Origin: an uncultured Desulfobulbaceae bacterium
GTDB taxonomy: Bacteria > Desulfobacterota > Desulfobulbia > Desulfobulbales > CALZHT01
Direction of reading: 5' to 3'
NCBI GenBank assembly: GCA_945787445.1
Contig: CALZHT010000080.1
Location: forward strand, 1-48,266
DNA: 48,266 bases
Below the pieces are notes generated by a model. It was not told where the DNA came from. It ran no database searches and was given only the letters and a program-made list of their open reading frames with translations. The position numbers were made by a program, and so were the translations under genes. Below are positions 33,227-42,016 of this stretch, piece by piece (positions within the stretch are counted from its first letter, which is position 1; each line of letters begins with the position of its first letter).

Positions 33227-34195
33227 ATGAACGTACCGGACTATCTCACTGCTCTACCAACACCCCATAAAAAAGAAATCCACAGACTGAGAGAACAGCA
33301 TGAAGAGTGGCTCGCCAAGCCCAAGAAGGGGATAGTGCGTTTTCGTAAACTGTACGAATCGGTCAAGCATCTGCGTGCAAGATATGTGGACGTATCCGGG
33401 AATGTTGTGCGGTTCGGCCGGGAAGATGAGCTTGGTACACAGGATAGGCAGAAGGTCTATGAGGTGCTGCGTTCTTTTATGCCCTGGCGTAAAGGGCCCT
33501 TCAAGATTTTTGGCATTGGAATCGATGCGGAGTGGCGGAGCGAACGGAAATGGAACAGGGTACTGCCAATTCTACCCGACCTGCGCGGCAAGGTGGTTGC
33601 AGACATCGGTTGCAACAACGGTTATTACATGTTCCGCATGGCACATTATAAACCCCGCATAGTTGTGGGTTTTGAGCCCTATCTCCAGCATTATTTCGCC
33701 TTCAAAACCCTAAACAGCCTTGCTGGATTTGACAATCTGTTCATTGAATTGCTGGGAGTTGAGGATGTGGGGCTTTATCAAGGGAGTTTTGACGTGGTTT
33801 TCCTCATGGGCATTCTCTATCACCGTATCTCCCCAATCGAGGCGCTCAGAGATGTGCGCGCGGCAATGAAGCCTGGAGGGATGCTCATTGTCGAATCCCA
33901 GGGAATTCCAGGCGATGAACCGGTGGCGTTGTTTCCGGAAGAACGCTACGCTAAAGTGCCTGGTACCTATTTCGTGCCCACGGGAGCGTGCCTGCGCAAT
34001 TGGCTCCTGCGGGCAGGATTTTCTAAAGTTGAGATATTTGACAGCCATCCCATGAGCAACCAGGAGCAGCGCCGCACCCCATGGATGGACTTTGAGTCCT
34101 ATGCGGATTTTATCGATCCAGATGATCCCGCCAGAACCGTGGAAGGATACCCGGCTCCCATCCGGGTGTTTCTCAAGGGCATGAATCCAGGGTAA
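33227..34195 (+). CDS. cmoB: tRNA U34 carboxymethyltransferase
   Basis: CmoB transfers the carboxymethyl group of carboxy-SAM to 5-hydroxyuridine-34 of tRNA. The protein is 322 residues, with GKVVADIGCNNGYYMFRM (SAM site), VVGFEPYLQHYFAF, VFLMGILYHRISP and the conserved C-terminal NQEQRRTPWMDFESY. It forms an operon with cmoA. Its last 168 coding bases plus 20 bases after the stop are repeated at 37596-37783 with 5 mismatches; the copy here keeps the gene intact. Confidence 0.95.
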   Translation: MNVPDYLTALPTPHKKEIHRLREQHEEWLAKPKKGIVRFRKLYESVKHLRARYVDVSGNVVRFGREDELGTQDRQKVYEVLRSFMPWRKGPFKIFGIGIDAEWRSERKWNRVLPILPDLRGKVVADIGCNNGYYMFRMAHYKPRIVVGFEPYLQHYFAFKTLNSLAGFDNLFIELLGVEDVGLYQGSFDVVFLMGILYHRISPIEALRDVRAAMKPGGMLIVESQGIPGDEPVALFPEERYAKVPGTYFVPTGACLRNWLLRAGFSKVEIFDSHPMSNQEQRRTPWMDFESYADFIDPDDPARTVEGYPAPIRVFLKGMNPG

Positions 34196-34215
34196 TTGAG
34201 AATCAATTCTGATTT
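34028..34215 (+). repeat. 188-bp direct repeat, left copy (cmoB 3' end)
   Basis: Aligns without gaps to 37596-37783 (offset 3568) with 5 mismatches by eye (183/188 identical). It includes the cmoB stop codon and 20 downstream bases. The two copies bracket the AT-rich two-gene segment, like attachment-site duplications left by integration into a gene's 3' end, though much longer than usual att cores. Confidence 0.9.
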
Positions 34216-34476
34216 CTGATACCTCGTGGTGATCATTGGGCGTACCATTTTTTAAACTGAATAACAGGAAACGCTCTCCTAAAGAATGGGGCGCACCAGT
34301 ATGAAGTGATTTACATTTCTTAGGAATGATATCTTTTAAAAGTTTCCAACTTCCCTGGAAAACTTATGCAGCTTGTTATAGAATAAAAGGTAATTGTGCC
34401 ACTATACGATTTTCACTTATTTATTCTGCAAATTTTTGTTTCCCCTGAAAAAATAAAATAATGGCAGAGGAAAAAT

Positions 34477-35904
34477 ATGGGCATTAATTGTAAGTATCAT
34501 CCAACCCAACAGGCACATTTTGAATGCTCGCGTTGTCAGACCTCTTATTGCCCTCATTGTGTTTCAAAACGTGAGGCGCAAAAATTAGGTATGACAAAAA
34601 AGGAAAAATTTTATTTCTGCCCAAAATGTAATTTCCCAGCAACGCCTCTAGAAGTTGGCACTATAGTGACACCATTCTGGAAAAGGCTTCCGTTGTTTTT
34701 TACCTATCCATTTAAGAAACAGCCTCTATTTTTTATTGTAGCTCTTGCCTTGATCGGGATTGTTTTTCCTAACTCCATGATAATTAATTTCTTTTTGTGG
34801 GCAGCCCTGATCAAATACTCTTATGCGGTTCTTATCAATACAAGTCTCGGTAACCAGGAGCCTCCAAAGTTTTCCCTTGAATTGATTACAGACAAGTTCT
34901 CTCAAGTTTTTAAGCAGATTCTGTTTTTCGGTATAATCGGCGCATCATTATTCTTTGTCTTTGGTTTTTGGGGGCCTCTGGGGGGAATATTGTTCCTTAT
35001 TCTCATAGTAATATTCGCCCCTGCATTGATGATGTTGTTGGTTACTAACGACAGCATTGTCAGCGCTTTGAACCCAAAAAATTATATTGCGCTTGTCGGC
35101 AAGATCGGCGGCAGGTATTTTCAGATGCATCTTTTTCTGCTCCTGCTCTCAGGGGCGCCGATGGTGTTAGCCAGCCTGGCCCAGTACTTCCTGGCCGGTT
35201 TCATCCTTAAGTTTGTCTACCAGTTGGCCGAGAACTATTACACTATCCTAACATATAATCTCATGGGGTATGTGCTCCTGCAGTATCATGAACAAATCGG
35301 TTATGATGTAGATTACTGTGATTTTAAGGAACAGACAGCCTTAAAACAAAAAATAGAAGAAAATCCATATGAAAACTTGATTAATGAAGTGAATATCTAT
35401 GTGGTTGAAGGAAGAATTGATGAAGCTGTCAAGCTGATTGCCGAAGAAACCCAAGGAAAAATTACCGACGAAAATCTATCAAGAAAATATTACAATCTAC
35501 TAAAAGAGGGCAAAAGGCCGGCGGAGTTGGTTACGCATGGGAAGAACTATCTCGAACTTTTGAACAAGGGGTCTAACAAAATAGAGGCATGTAAAATATA
35601 TAAGGAATGTCTTTCCCACGATCCTCTATTTGAACCAAATAATCAGACGCTATATAAAATTGCCGGTTGGCTCATACAACTGGGGGAAAATAAGCACGGT
35701 GTAAATGCCTTTATCAGGTTCATTAAATCGAATCCCAAGCATGATTTAATACCAGATGCTTACTACCAAGTCGCTAAAACTCTCCATGAAAAATTGAATA
35801 ACACTTCAAAAGCTAAAGAATTATTAAAAGGGCTTCAACGGAATTTTCCGCAACATGAACTGGCACTGGATGCGCACAGTTATCTGAAACAAATTTCTTC
35901 CTAA
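34477..35904 (+). CDS. Zinc-ribbon membrane protein with TPR-like C-terminus
   Basis: A 475-residue protein of unassigned function. The N-terminus has a B-box-like zinc ribbon (CKYHP, CSRCQTSYCPHC, then CPKC; residues 5-50). The middle has about five hydrophobic helices (75-270) similar in feel to DUF4013-type domains, and the C-terminal third (300-475) is helical with TPR-like periodicity. AGAGGAAAA precedes the ATG. Base composition is clearly more AT-rich than cmoA/cmoB. It converges on the rhomboid gene with only 17 bases between stops, and both lie inside the cmoB direct repeats, suggesting joint acquisition. A membrane scaffold or sensor is a guess only. Confidence 0.85.
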   Translation: MGINCKYHPTQQAHFECSRCQTSYCPHCVSKREAQKLGMTKKEKFYFCPKCNFPATPLEVGTIVTPFWKRLPLFFTYPFKKQPLFFIVALALIGIVFPNSMIINFFLWAALIKYSYAVLINTSLGNQEPPKFSLELITDKFSQVFKQILFFGIIGASLFFVFGFWGPLGGILFLILIVIFAPALMMLLVTNDSIVSALNPKNYIALVGKIGGRYFQMHLFLLLLSGAPMVLASLAQYFLAGFILKFVYQLAENYYTILTYNLMGYVLLQYHEQIGYDVDYCDFKEQTALKQKIEENPYENLINEVNIYVVEGRIDEAVKLIAEETQGKITDENLSRKYYNLLKEGKRPAELVTHGKNYLELLNKGSNKIEACKIYKECLSHDPLFEPNNQTLYKIAGWLIQLGENKHGVNAFIRFIKSNPKHDLIPDAYYQVAKTLHEKLNNTSKAKELLKGLQRNFPQHELALDAHSYLKQISS

Positions 35905-35921
35905 ACAGGTCTATCCTTTTT

Positions 35922-37388
35922 TCAAGCACGACGTAAAAGATCATTGAGGATTTTTGTCTCGAGTGATTCCGGGTACTTCTTTTGAAGAACCTGCAAGCAT
36001 TTTTGGGCTCTGTCAGACAAGTTTTTCTTAAGATAGGCCTTTGCCAGACTCAGAAGACAGTTAGGCATTTTGGGGTAATCAACAGATTGCTTTATGAGAA
36101 ATGTAATAATTGTTACTGCCTCCTTGATATTCCCATGGTCAGCAAAGAGAATACCTAATCGGCTATAAAGTTCCTTTGGCAAGAGCGGCGTGCTAAGTCG
36201 GCTGTATTCGCTGTATGTTTTGAGCAGAATATCGTACGAATCCTTTTCCTGGCTGAGGCGTGTCAACAGGTCCGCAGCATTATTCTGGAATTCTTCGCTT
36301 TGGGGTTTGTTTTTGTAAATGGTAAAAAGATGTTTTCGAACTTCGAGATTGGAAGGTTCAATGCGCAGTATTTCCAACATGCTCTGCCGAGCGTCTTCAT
36401 AATTGAGGTCGCCCAATTGTCGGATCCCTTTTTCCATAAGAGAGGAAATTTCATGAGTTCGTTCTTCTGCAAATTTTTCCTCCTCGACCGGTCCCTGAAC
36501 TTTTAAATGTATAAATCCGAGCAGAGCACCACTTATCAATCCGCCAATATGGCCTACAAAGGCTACATTGCTGGGACCTCCGAAAAACAATTGAAAAAGC
36601 TCATTGCCAAGCCAAAAAGGGAGTAAAGCAATTGCTCTTATCCTTGCATAATTGAAATAAAAGCCAAGCGAATAAAATATTTTTACTCGACCTTTACCAA
36701 AAATAACAGTAAACGCGCCCATTAAGCCGGCAATAGCCCCTGAAGCTCCTACAAGGGGAACTGTGCTGTCATGATAAATTACAGAAAAAAAGAAGCATGA
36801 AAAAATACCAGTGGCGAGATATCCCAGGATATAAGACAACCTATGACAGCTTAATTCAAGTATCGAACCTACCAGCCAAAGAAAAATCATATTGCCGACA
36901 AGATGCATCAGGCTGCCGTGAAGAAACATATATGTGAAACAGGTTTTTAAACTAAAATAGGCCGGCCGGTGACCATAATTGAGGTAAATAATTTTAGATA
37001 GCTTATCAGCCAATAGCCGCCTGCTATCTTTCCATTTTGTATAAATTTGTTCATGTGGAGTGATGATTTCATCGTTGTGCAATTTCTTGATAAATGCACC
37101 ATCGCCTTCAATCGCACTCAAAAGATATCCTTCAGGAAATTTCTTTCGATTTTTTGTGAAGGCGGATAAGTCTTCGGTTCTGTTTTCATGAGCGAGGAAT
37201 TGTGCATAGCGCTCCCCCTCAATTCTGGCAAGACCTGACTGCACATAGTATTCAGCGGCCTGGTCATAGTGTGTGTGCTCATTAGTTTGTATAAAGAAAA
37301 AAACAAAGCAATTTATCAAAATTAACGCGATGGTAATGAAAGGAGGGTTTTGCCATGTAGTCTTTTCAGTAAGAGGGATTATGAGCAT
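35922..37388 (-). CDS. Rhomboid-family intramembrane serine protease with C-terminal TPR
   Basis: A 488-residue protein. The rhomboid core spans about 145-295: HGSLMHLVGN (His157, His162, Asn166), catalytic Ser217 in GASGAIAG, and the partner His280 in VGHIGGLISG, so the Ser-His dyad is intact. An extra N-terminal helix (18-34) is separated from the core by a roughly 110-residue soluble insertion, and the C-terminal 190 residues are TPR-like helices. It should cleave membrane proteins within or near the bilayer. The TPR tail resembles that of its convergent neighbour, hinting that they share a partner. AT-rich, inside the cmoB repeats. Confidence 0.92.
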   Translation of the reverse strand: MLIIPLTEKTTWQNPPFITIALILINCFVFFFIQTNEHTHYDQAAEYYVQSGLARIEGERYAQFLAHENRTEDLSAFTKNRKKFPEGYLLSAIEGDGAFIKKLHNDEIITPHEQIYTKWKDSRRLLADKLSKIIYLNYGHRPAYFSLKTCFTYMFLHGSLMHLVGNMIFLWLVGSILELSCHRLSYILGYLATGIFSCFFFSVIYHDSTVPLVGASGAIAGLMGAFTVIFGKGRVKIFYSLGFYFNYARIRAIALLPFWLGNELFQLFFGGPSNVAFVGHIGGLISGALLGFIHLKVQGPVEEEKFAEERTHEISSLMEKGIRQLGDLNYEDARQSMLEILRIEPSNLEVRKHLFTIYKNKPQSEEFQNNAADLLTRLSQEKDSYDILLKTYSEYSRLSTPLLPKELYSRLGILFADHGNIKEAVTIITFLIKQSVDYPKMPNCLLSLAKAYLKKNLSDRAQKCLQVLQKKYPESLETKILNDLLRRA

Positions 37389-37595
37389 TTACTATTAAGG
37401 GATGTTGAGTTTTGGCTGGTTTTGGTTTGCGTAAATTATTGAAAGAAATTGCTAAGGGAAATGCAATTTTTTGGTAATCGCTTCACTGCAATGCGGTAGC
37501 AGAAATTTCTGCTATTACTAATGTACTACATTTAAAAGTATGGAAAAATTTCCTAGTGATGTCAAGAGGATTGAATAGTTTGCTGATTTTCTGAG
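37389..37595. other. AT-rich intergenic end of the cmoB-flanked cassette
   Basis: 207 bases between the rhomboid start and the cmoB fragment. They should carry the rhomboid promoter and the right junction of the cassette. No gene or integrase recognised. Confidence 0.45.
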
Positions 37596-37763
37596 GTGGA
37601 GATCTTTGACAGCCATCCCATGAGCAACCAGGAGCAGCGCCGCACCCCATGGATGGACTTTGAGTCCTATGCAGAATTTATCGATCCGGATGATCCCGCC
37701 AGAACCGTGGAAGGATACCCGGCTCCCATCCGGGTGTTTCTCAAGGGCATGAATCCAGGGTAA
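37596..37763 (+). pseudogene. cmoB 3'-end fragment
   Basis: A start-less fragment encoding the last 55 residues of CmoB (from VEIFDSHPMSNQEQ to the stop), in frame and free of internal stops. Differences from the intact gene are few (for example ESYAEF versus ESYADF) and look like homologous divergence rather than random decay. The similarity continues 20 bases past the stop to 37783. Confidence 0.9.
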
Positions 37764-37783
37764 TTGAGAATCAATTCTGATTT
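37596..37783 (+). repeat. 188-bp direct repeat, right copy
   Basis: Right-hand partner of 34028-34215. Both ends of the match are sharp: sequence before 37596 and after 37783 is unrelated to the cmoB neighbourhood. Confidence 0.9.
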
Positions 37784-37804
37784 ACGTGTTGAAGCGGGAG
37801 AGGG

Positions 37805-38188
37805 CTACTTTTTTGATGATATCGTAACTCTTTCTGTAATCTTCCGATGATAATTTTCATGTGCCTCCAGATTGATGGGGCGCTGGCGCATGGTGCTCAA
37901 CTTGATGAGGAGGAATTCAAGCTTCTTGAGCTGCTTGATGCGGGTGTGTTCATCCTCGGTTTTGGCGATCAAGTCTTCTAATTTCTGGATTTCCTTCTTG
38001 GCCTCTATTTCCGGAGGCAGAAATCCGGCATTCTTCAGAATTTTATAGGCCATGCGCAGATCTTCCGGGACCAGTCGGTCATCTTCCAATGGCAAAGGCT
38101 TATTTTTCCACTCTTCTGTGTTCAGAGTGCCGTTCTGGATGGCCTCTGCTATCTTCCGTTCAGCGATTACCTGCAGTGCATTGATCAT
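37805..38188 (-). CDS. DUF1992 (DnaJ-C28-like) protein
   Basis: A 127-residue cytoplasmic protein matching the DUF1992 family: N-terminal VIAERKIAEAIQNG, the conserved GTLNTEEWKNKPLPLEDD, then LRMAYKILKNAGFLPPE and a helical coiled tail. The family is conserved but has no established biochemical role. It is last in a minus-strand group with the lipoprotein (25-base gap) and acyltransferase genes. Confidence 0.88.
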   Translation of the reverse strand: MINALQVIAERKIAEAIQNGTLNTEEWKNKPLPLEDDRLVPEDLRMAYKILKNAGFLPPEIEAKKEIQKLEDLIAKTEDEHTRIKQLKKLEFLLIKLSTMRQRPINLEAHENYHRKITERVTISSKK

Positions 38189-38213
38189 AATATGACATTA
38201 AAATAGGTTTGCG

Positions 38214-38456
38214 TTATTTGCCAGCAACGGCGTCACCAATTTCTTCCAATCGATCTTCGCCCGCCGCGGCCGCATCTCTTGCCTTCTGGAGCGGCGTTTT
38301 GATCTTTTTGCTCACAGTCCTGGCAGTATCATCGGTTACTTGGTCCACTTTTTTCTCCACTTTTTCCAGTTGTTCAGACACTTTATTGTCTTTGCAGGAA
38401 GTGAGCAGGGAAAAGCTCAACAGGAAGACTAAAACAATAGAAAGGATTTTTTGCAT
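38214..38456 (-). CDS. Small lipoprotein
   Basis: An 80-residue protein with a lipoprotein signal peptide (lipobox LLTSC, Cys20) followed by a short charged, helical, probably coiled-coil segment (KVSEQLEKVEKKVDQVTDD). Lpp-like in size but not recognised as a known family. It lies between the acyltransferase and DUF1992 genes with short gaps. Confidence 0.8.
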   Translation of the reverse strand: MQKILSIVLVFLLSFSLLTSCKDNKVSEQLEKVEKKVDQVTDDTARTVSKKIKTPLQKARDAAAAGEDRLEEIGDAVAGK

Positions 38457-38482
38457 GGTTCAAGGCCCCTTTTAGGTTCGGA

Positions 38483-39415
38483 TTACTGTGTTTTTTGTTC
38501 AACCTGCCCTAAGTCAGGCTTGGTCTTCCACCGTTGGTGCATCCAGGCCCACTGCGTAGGAAATCTCCGGATGATCTGTTCATAGGTATCGGAACATTTC
38601 TGAGTGTTGGTTACGATATCGTTTTCTCCATTGTCCGTTTTGACCAGAGCAAGAGGCTTGCCGCATTCAATGTGATAGGTGAAATCATCGCGCATCCACA
38701 TGAATATAGGGATAATCGGGATATTAAATTTCCGGGCCAGCACGGCGGGACCGGTGGGTGTATAGGTCGGTTTGCCATAAAAGTTTACAAAATCTCCCTG
38801 CACCCGTGTATCCTGATCAATCAGCATGCCGATGGCTGCTCCCTCCTTGAGGCTGCGAATAATCTCCCTGGTGCCTTTGCCTCTTGGTATATTAGTATAG
38901 CCTGCACAATTCCTTGTTTCCACTACTATTTTATCAAGGCGTGGATCATATAATGTTGTGCCCACCACCTTTAACGGGATGCCGTGTCGCACTAACCAGG
39001 CCCCTAAAAGTTCCCAATTACCGAAATGACCGGTGATCATAATAGTGCCCCTGCCACTTGCCATGGCTTTATTAATATGCTCCATACCTTCACTGGTAAT
39101 GAGATGGTCAAGACCCTTGTTGAGCAGTTTCGGCATCTGGATGAGATCGACAATTGTGGTGATGAAATGGAGAAAGACCTGTTTGGCCATGGCCTGTATC
39201 TCTTTTTCGCTTTTTTCTTCGCCATATGCCACGGTTAAGTGCCGCACGGTACGGCGGCGCTCGCGGCCTAGGATTTGGAAGAGAAGACGGCCAACCAGTC
39301 TCATCATGAAAATCGCCGGTTTCCTTGGCAAGAGGCGTAAAATCTTGATGAAGGAAAGAACAGTATAATAGAAGAGCGTATCTCTGATTCTTTTATGAAG
39401 GGGTCTGGTTTCCAT
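38483..39415 (-). CDS. LpxL/HtrB-family lipid A acyltransferase
   Basis: A 310-residue inner-membrane lysophospholipid-acyltransferase-fold enzyme that should add a secondary acyl chain to lipid A. It has an N-terminal hydrophobic anchor region (15-48), the catalytic HFGNWE motif (His130, Glu135), RGKGTREIIRSL, and GMLIDQDTRVQGDFVNFYGKP with the family's Asp-Gln pattern. It is the first gene of a three-gene minus-strand unit, divergent from the ketosynthase cluster. Confidence 0.9.
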   Translation of the reverse strand: METRPLHKRIRDTLFYYTVLSFIKILRLLPRKPAIFMMRLVGRLLFQILGRERRRTVRHLTVAYGEEKSEKEIQAMAKQVFLHFITTIVDLIQMPKLLNKGLDHLITSEGMEHINKAMASGRGTIMITGHFGNWELLGAWLVRHGIPLKVVGTTLYDPRLDKIVVETRNCAGYTNIPRGKGTREIIRSLKEGAAIGMLIDQDTRVQGDFVNFYGKPTYTPTGPAVLARKFNIPIIPIFMWMRDDFTYHIECGKPLALVKTDNGENDIVTNTQKCSDTYEQIIRRFPTQWAWMHQRWKTKPDLGQVEQKTQ

Positions 39416-39659
39416 ACAAAAAACTACTAATAGAATAGTTTTGCAAAGTCATTAGGAAGAGAACTGCTAACTATATGCTGAACAGCTGTCACCTGTCAAG
39501 AGATGAAGAATCGGTTTGCGTTTGCAAGGCCAATTTTCTTGACCAGCCTTGGACATAATGCTATTTTAAAGTTTCTACCAAGATATTTTTTATGTTTCGT
39601 ATCCCTTGTAATTGACAGATTGTCCGGATCAGGCAGCCTAAGAATCTCCGCAGCATTTC

Positions 39660-39947
39660 ATGAGGCACAACGTTTCATCTTTGAAAAAGTCAACCGCTAC
39701 CTTTGTTTATATCGGGATTTTGATAATCTTTGTTGTTTCTTTCCTTGAGAGTTGCGCTGCACCCAACCTTAATCTTTCCCTTAAGGCTCCATTGGAATTT
39801 TCTGAAAGTGTCAGCAATCCGACCGTACCCTTGGTAGTGGGAATGGACAACTTTGTCGACCTCAGGCCGCAGGCAAGGGGGAGTGATAATCAGAAGTGGA
39901 AAGGACGTAATCCGGGAATGGAAACTATCCTTAGACAGTACTTGTAA
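39660..39947 (+). CDS. Putative lipoprotein, possibly truncated
   Basis: A 95-residue protein with an N-terminal hydrophobic segment and a lipobox-like FLESC (Cys32). Not recognised beyond that. It ends at a TAA directly followed, in the same frame, by the ketosynthase-like gene, and no Shine-Dalgarno is obvious before the ATG. The segment VDLRPQARGSDNQKWKG looks like the middle of a longer lipoprotein, so a deletion that removed its C-terminus is possible. Confidence 0.5.
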   Translation: MRHNVSSLKKSTATFVYIGILIIFVVSFLESCAAPNLNLSLKAPLEFSESVSNPTVPLVVGMDNFVDLRPQARGSDNQKWKGRNPGMETILRQYL

Positions 39948-40484
39948 GTGTCTATTATGCATGACAATACTTACCTGCAGTCTGATATCATTGGCGATGC
40001 TATCCTGGCTATTCTGGGAACTGTACCTAAAAGATGGGGGAGGATGGACCAGGCGAGCAGGCTTGCCGTGGTGGAGGTGGGCCGCTCCCTTAGAGTCGCA
40101 GGCTTGATAAACCACGTACGGTGCAAGATCGATGATGATAAGATAATAGGGCTTATCGGTGGGACCAGGCGCGGTTCCCTGGCCACTGACCTTGCCTATG
40201 GTGAAACGTATGCCCAGGGACTGGATATGGCGAGTCCTGTTTTTTTCAGTTATACTCTGGCAAACATCGCTCTTGCTGAAGCGGCCAGCCACTATGGCCT
40301 TACCGGCCCAGTATATTCGGTATATCATGAAAATCCTTTTGAAGAAGCTGCAGCAGAGGCAAAACGTTGGCTGGCCGGCGATTCCCAGCTTTATGCCATG
40401 CTGGCAGGGGAACTGGACTTTGTACCCACGAATGTTGCCGGTGGTCCGGTTGTTTCCGCCTTTTTTGAGGTTGTAAAGCAATGA
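39948..40484 (+). CDS. Short beta-ketoacyl synthase-like protein (no nucleophile)
   Basis: A 178-residue protein resembling the N-terminal half of ketosynthases, as seen in small chain-length-factor-like proteins of aryl-polyene-type clusters: WGRMDQASRLAVVEVGRSL, IIGLIGGTRRGSLATD, and SPVFFSYTLANIALAEAAS. No Cys sits at the active-site position (SVYHENP region), so it is probably a non-catalytic partner. The start may be GTG 39948 or ATG 39957. It belongs to the acyl-lipid cluster that follows. Confidence 0.7.
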   Translation: MSIMHDNTYLQSDIIGDAILAILGTVPKRWGRMDQASRLAVVEVGRSLRVAGLINHVRCKIDDDKIIGLIGGTRRGSLATDLAYGETYAQGLDMASPVFFSYTLANIALAEAASHYGLTGPVYSVYHENPFEEAAAEAKRWLAGDSQLYAMLAGELDFVPTNVAGGPVVSAFFEVVKQ

Positions 40485-40738
40485 ATTGCCCCGCGGTCCC
40501 ATAGCAGCAGTATATACACCTCCCTCCTACAAGCTGGGGAGGGGGGTGATCCTTAAATAGAGAAGAGAAAGATTTCGTTACGAAAAAGCCTTAACATCTG
40601 GGGGACTGGTTCGATGCAGAAACCACGGTCTTGGCAATCAGAATGGACCAAAAAACCGGTGTCCAGTCAGGCAAATTCCTCACAAACAGTATATTGTCCA
40701 GGACAGGTTTTGATGAGTACCTGTAAAGAAGGTTTCAT
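40485..40738 (+). other. Intergenic region with hairpin and a possible gene remnant
   Basis: A stem CCTCCC/GGGAGG (40519-40524 / 40537-40542) lacks a T-run. At about 40596-40712 a start-less frame (LGDWFDAETTVLAIRMDQK... ending in GFDEYL) looks protein-like but is not recognised; it may be a remnant of a deleted gene. The next gene's ribosome-binding site GAAGG is at about 40730. Confidence 0.35.
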
Positions 40739-42016
40739 ATGCCGAAAATTACCTTGATTTATCCAAAATGGCCCAAAATTCCCGAACAGACGGAGTTTCA
40801 TTTGCCGCCGCACGGGCCTGTATGTATGGCTGCAGCTTTTCCCGCGGAATACGACATTTGCTTTATCGATGAGAACGTTGATCCAATTGATTTTAATGGG
40901 GATACCGATCTTGTGGCTATTTCCATGATGCTCACCTGCCAGATTCCAAGGGGGCTTGAGATAGCTAAAAATTACCGGAACAAGGGGATAAAAGTTATTG
41001 CCGGCGGCATTGCCGTGATGCTCCATGCCGATGAGGTGGCAGCCCAGATGGACGCAATTTTTCTCGGAGAGGTCGAAGGAGGGCGTCTTGTCGAGGTGCT
41101 GAAGGATTGGCAGAAAAAACAGCTTAAGCCATGTTATGATTTCCTGCATGATTTTCCACCAATAGGGAGCGTGGGCCCGGCGCGCCGAGATATTCTCAAC
41201 CGCGAGCGCTATGTATACCGCGGGGTTCAAATGGTGGATTTGGTCCATGCCTCCCGGGGCTGTCGATTTAACTGTTTCCCCTGCGCCACCGCCTATCTCG
41301 GCGGCAGGATATTTCGTCCGCGGCCCATTGACCGGGTGGTTGAAGAAATCGCCGGTATTGACAACAATCGCCTCTTCCTGGTGGATAACTCCCTGGCCCA
41401 GGATCGGCAATGGGTGCTTGAGCTGTTCAAGAGCCTGAAACCGCTCAAGAAAAAATGGATAAGCCATCCCATTCTTGATGAGGAGGATGTGGTGGCAAAG
41501 GCTGCTGAAGCGGGTTGTTGGTATGTGTATCAGGCTGTGTTTGATACCTCGGACGTTATCCGTAACCGGGTAAAAAGACTCAAAGACCACGGCATCGGGG
41601 TTGAGGCCGCTGTATTGCTGGGGCCGGATAACCAGGATGGTGATTACATCAAGCGCCTCGTTGATTTTCTCCTTGAAATAGATGTGGACATGGCGGAGTT
41701 TTCCATACTCACCCCATTTCCGCATACCCCTGTCACCGTCCAGTATGAAAAGGAAGGGCGGATCCTTCATAAGGACTGGAGCCGTTACACAACGGCCGAG
41801 GTCTGTTTCAAACCGCAAAAAATGACGCCCGACAAGCTGCAGGAGATGTACCATTACGCCTGGGAAACTTTTTATAAAGACACCTCCCAGTCCCTGCGCA
41901 TGGCCCGTTTGTTTCATGCTGTTGTAAAAAAGGAAATCGCGGACAACACCTATAAAGCTTCACCGCGGCTTGCCGAGCGGCGCCGTGATTGGCAGTTGGG
42001 CCAGAGAGTCGGCTGA
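40739..42016 (+). CDS. Radical SAM enzyme with B12-binding-like N-terminus (first)
   Basis: A 425-residue enzyme. The N-terminal Rossmann-like domain (1-125) matches B12-binding radical SAM proteins, although no classical DxHxxG cobalamin-His motif is visible. The radical SAM barrel follows with CRFNCFPC (Cys175, Cys179, Cys182). Later segments such as EFSILTPFPHTPVTVQYEKEG are typical of the group. Such enzymes methylate, cyclise or rearrange unactivated carbons, here probably in an acyl-chain product. A second radical SAM gene follows with a 1-base overlap (TGATG). Ribosome-binding site GAAGG. Confidence 0.88.
   Translation: MPKITLIYPKWPKIPEQTEFHLPPHGPVCMAAAFPAEYDICFIDENVDPIDFNGDTDLVAISMMLTCQIPRGLEIAKNYRNKGIKVIAGGIAVMLHADEVAAQMDAIFLGEVEGGRLVEVLKDWQKKQLKPCYDFLHDFPPIGSVGPARRDILNRERYVYRGVQMVDLVHASRGCRFNCFPCATAYLGGRIFRPRPIDRVVEEIAGIDNNRLFLVDNSLAQDRQWVLELFKSLKPLKKKWISHPILDEEDVVAKAAEAGCWYVYQAVFDTSDVIRNRVKRLKDHGIGVEAAVLLGPDNQDGDYIKRLVDFLLEIDVDMAEFSILTPFPHTPVTVQYEKEGRILHKDWSRYTTAEVCFKPQKMTPDKLQEMYHYAWETFYKDTSQSLRMARLFHAVVKKEIADNTYKASPRLAERRRDWQLGQRVG

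Noticed and set aside
40596-40712. Start-less protein-like frame ahead of the first radical SAM gene
   Set aside because: Too short and unrecognised to call a gene; noted only as a possible remnant.
40667-41917. 416-codon minus-strand frame opposite the first radical SAM gene
   Set aside because: Shadow of a strongly supported gene with a full CxxxCxxC motif; the antisense product has no family resemblance.
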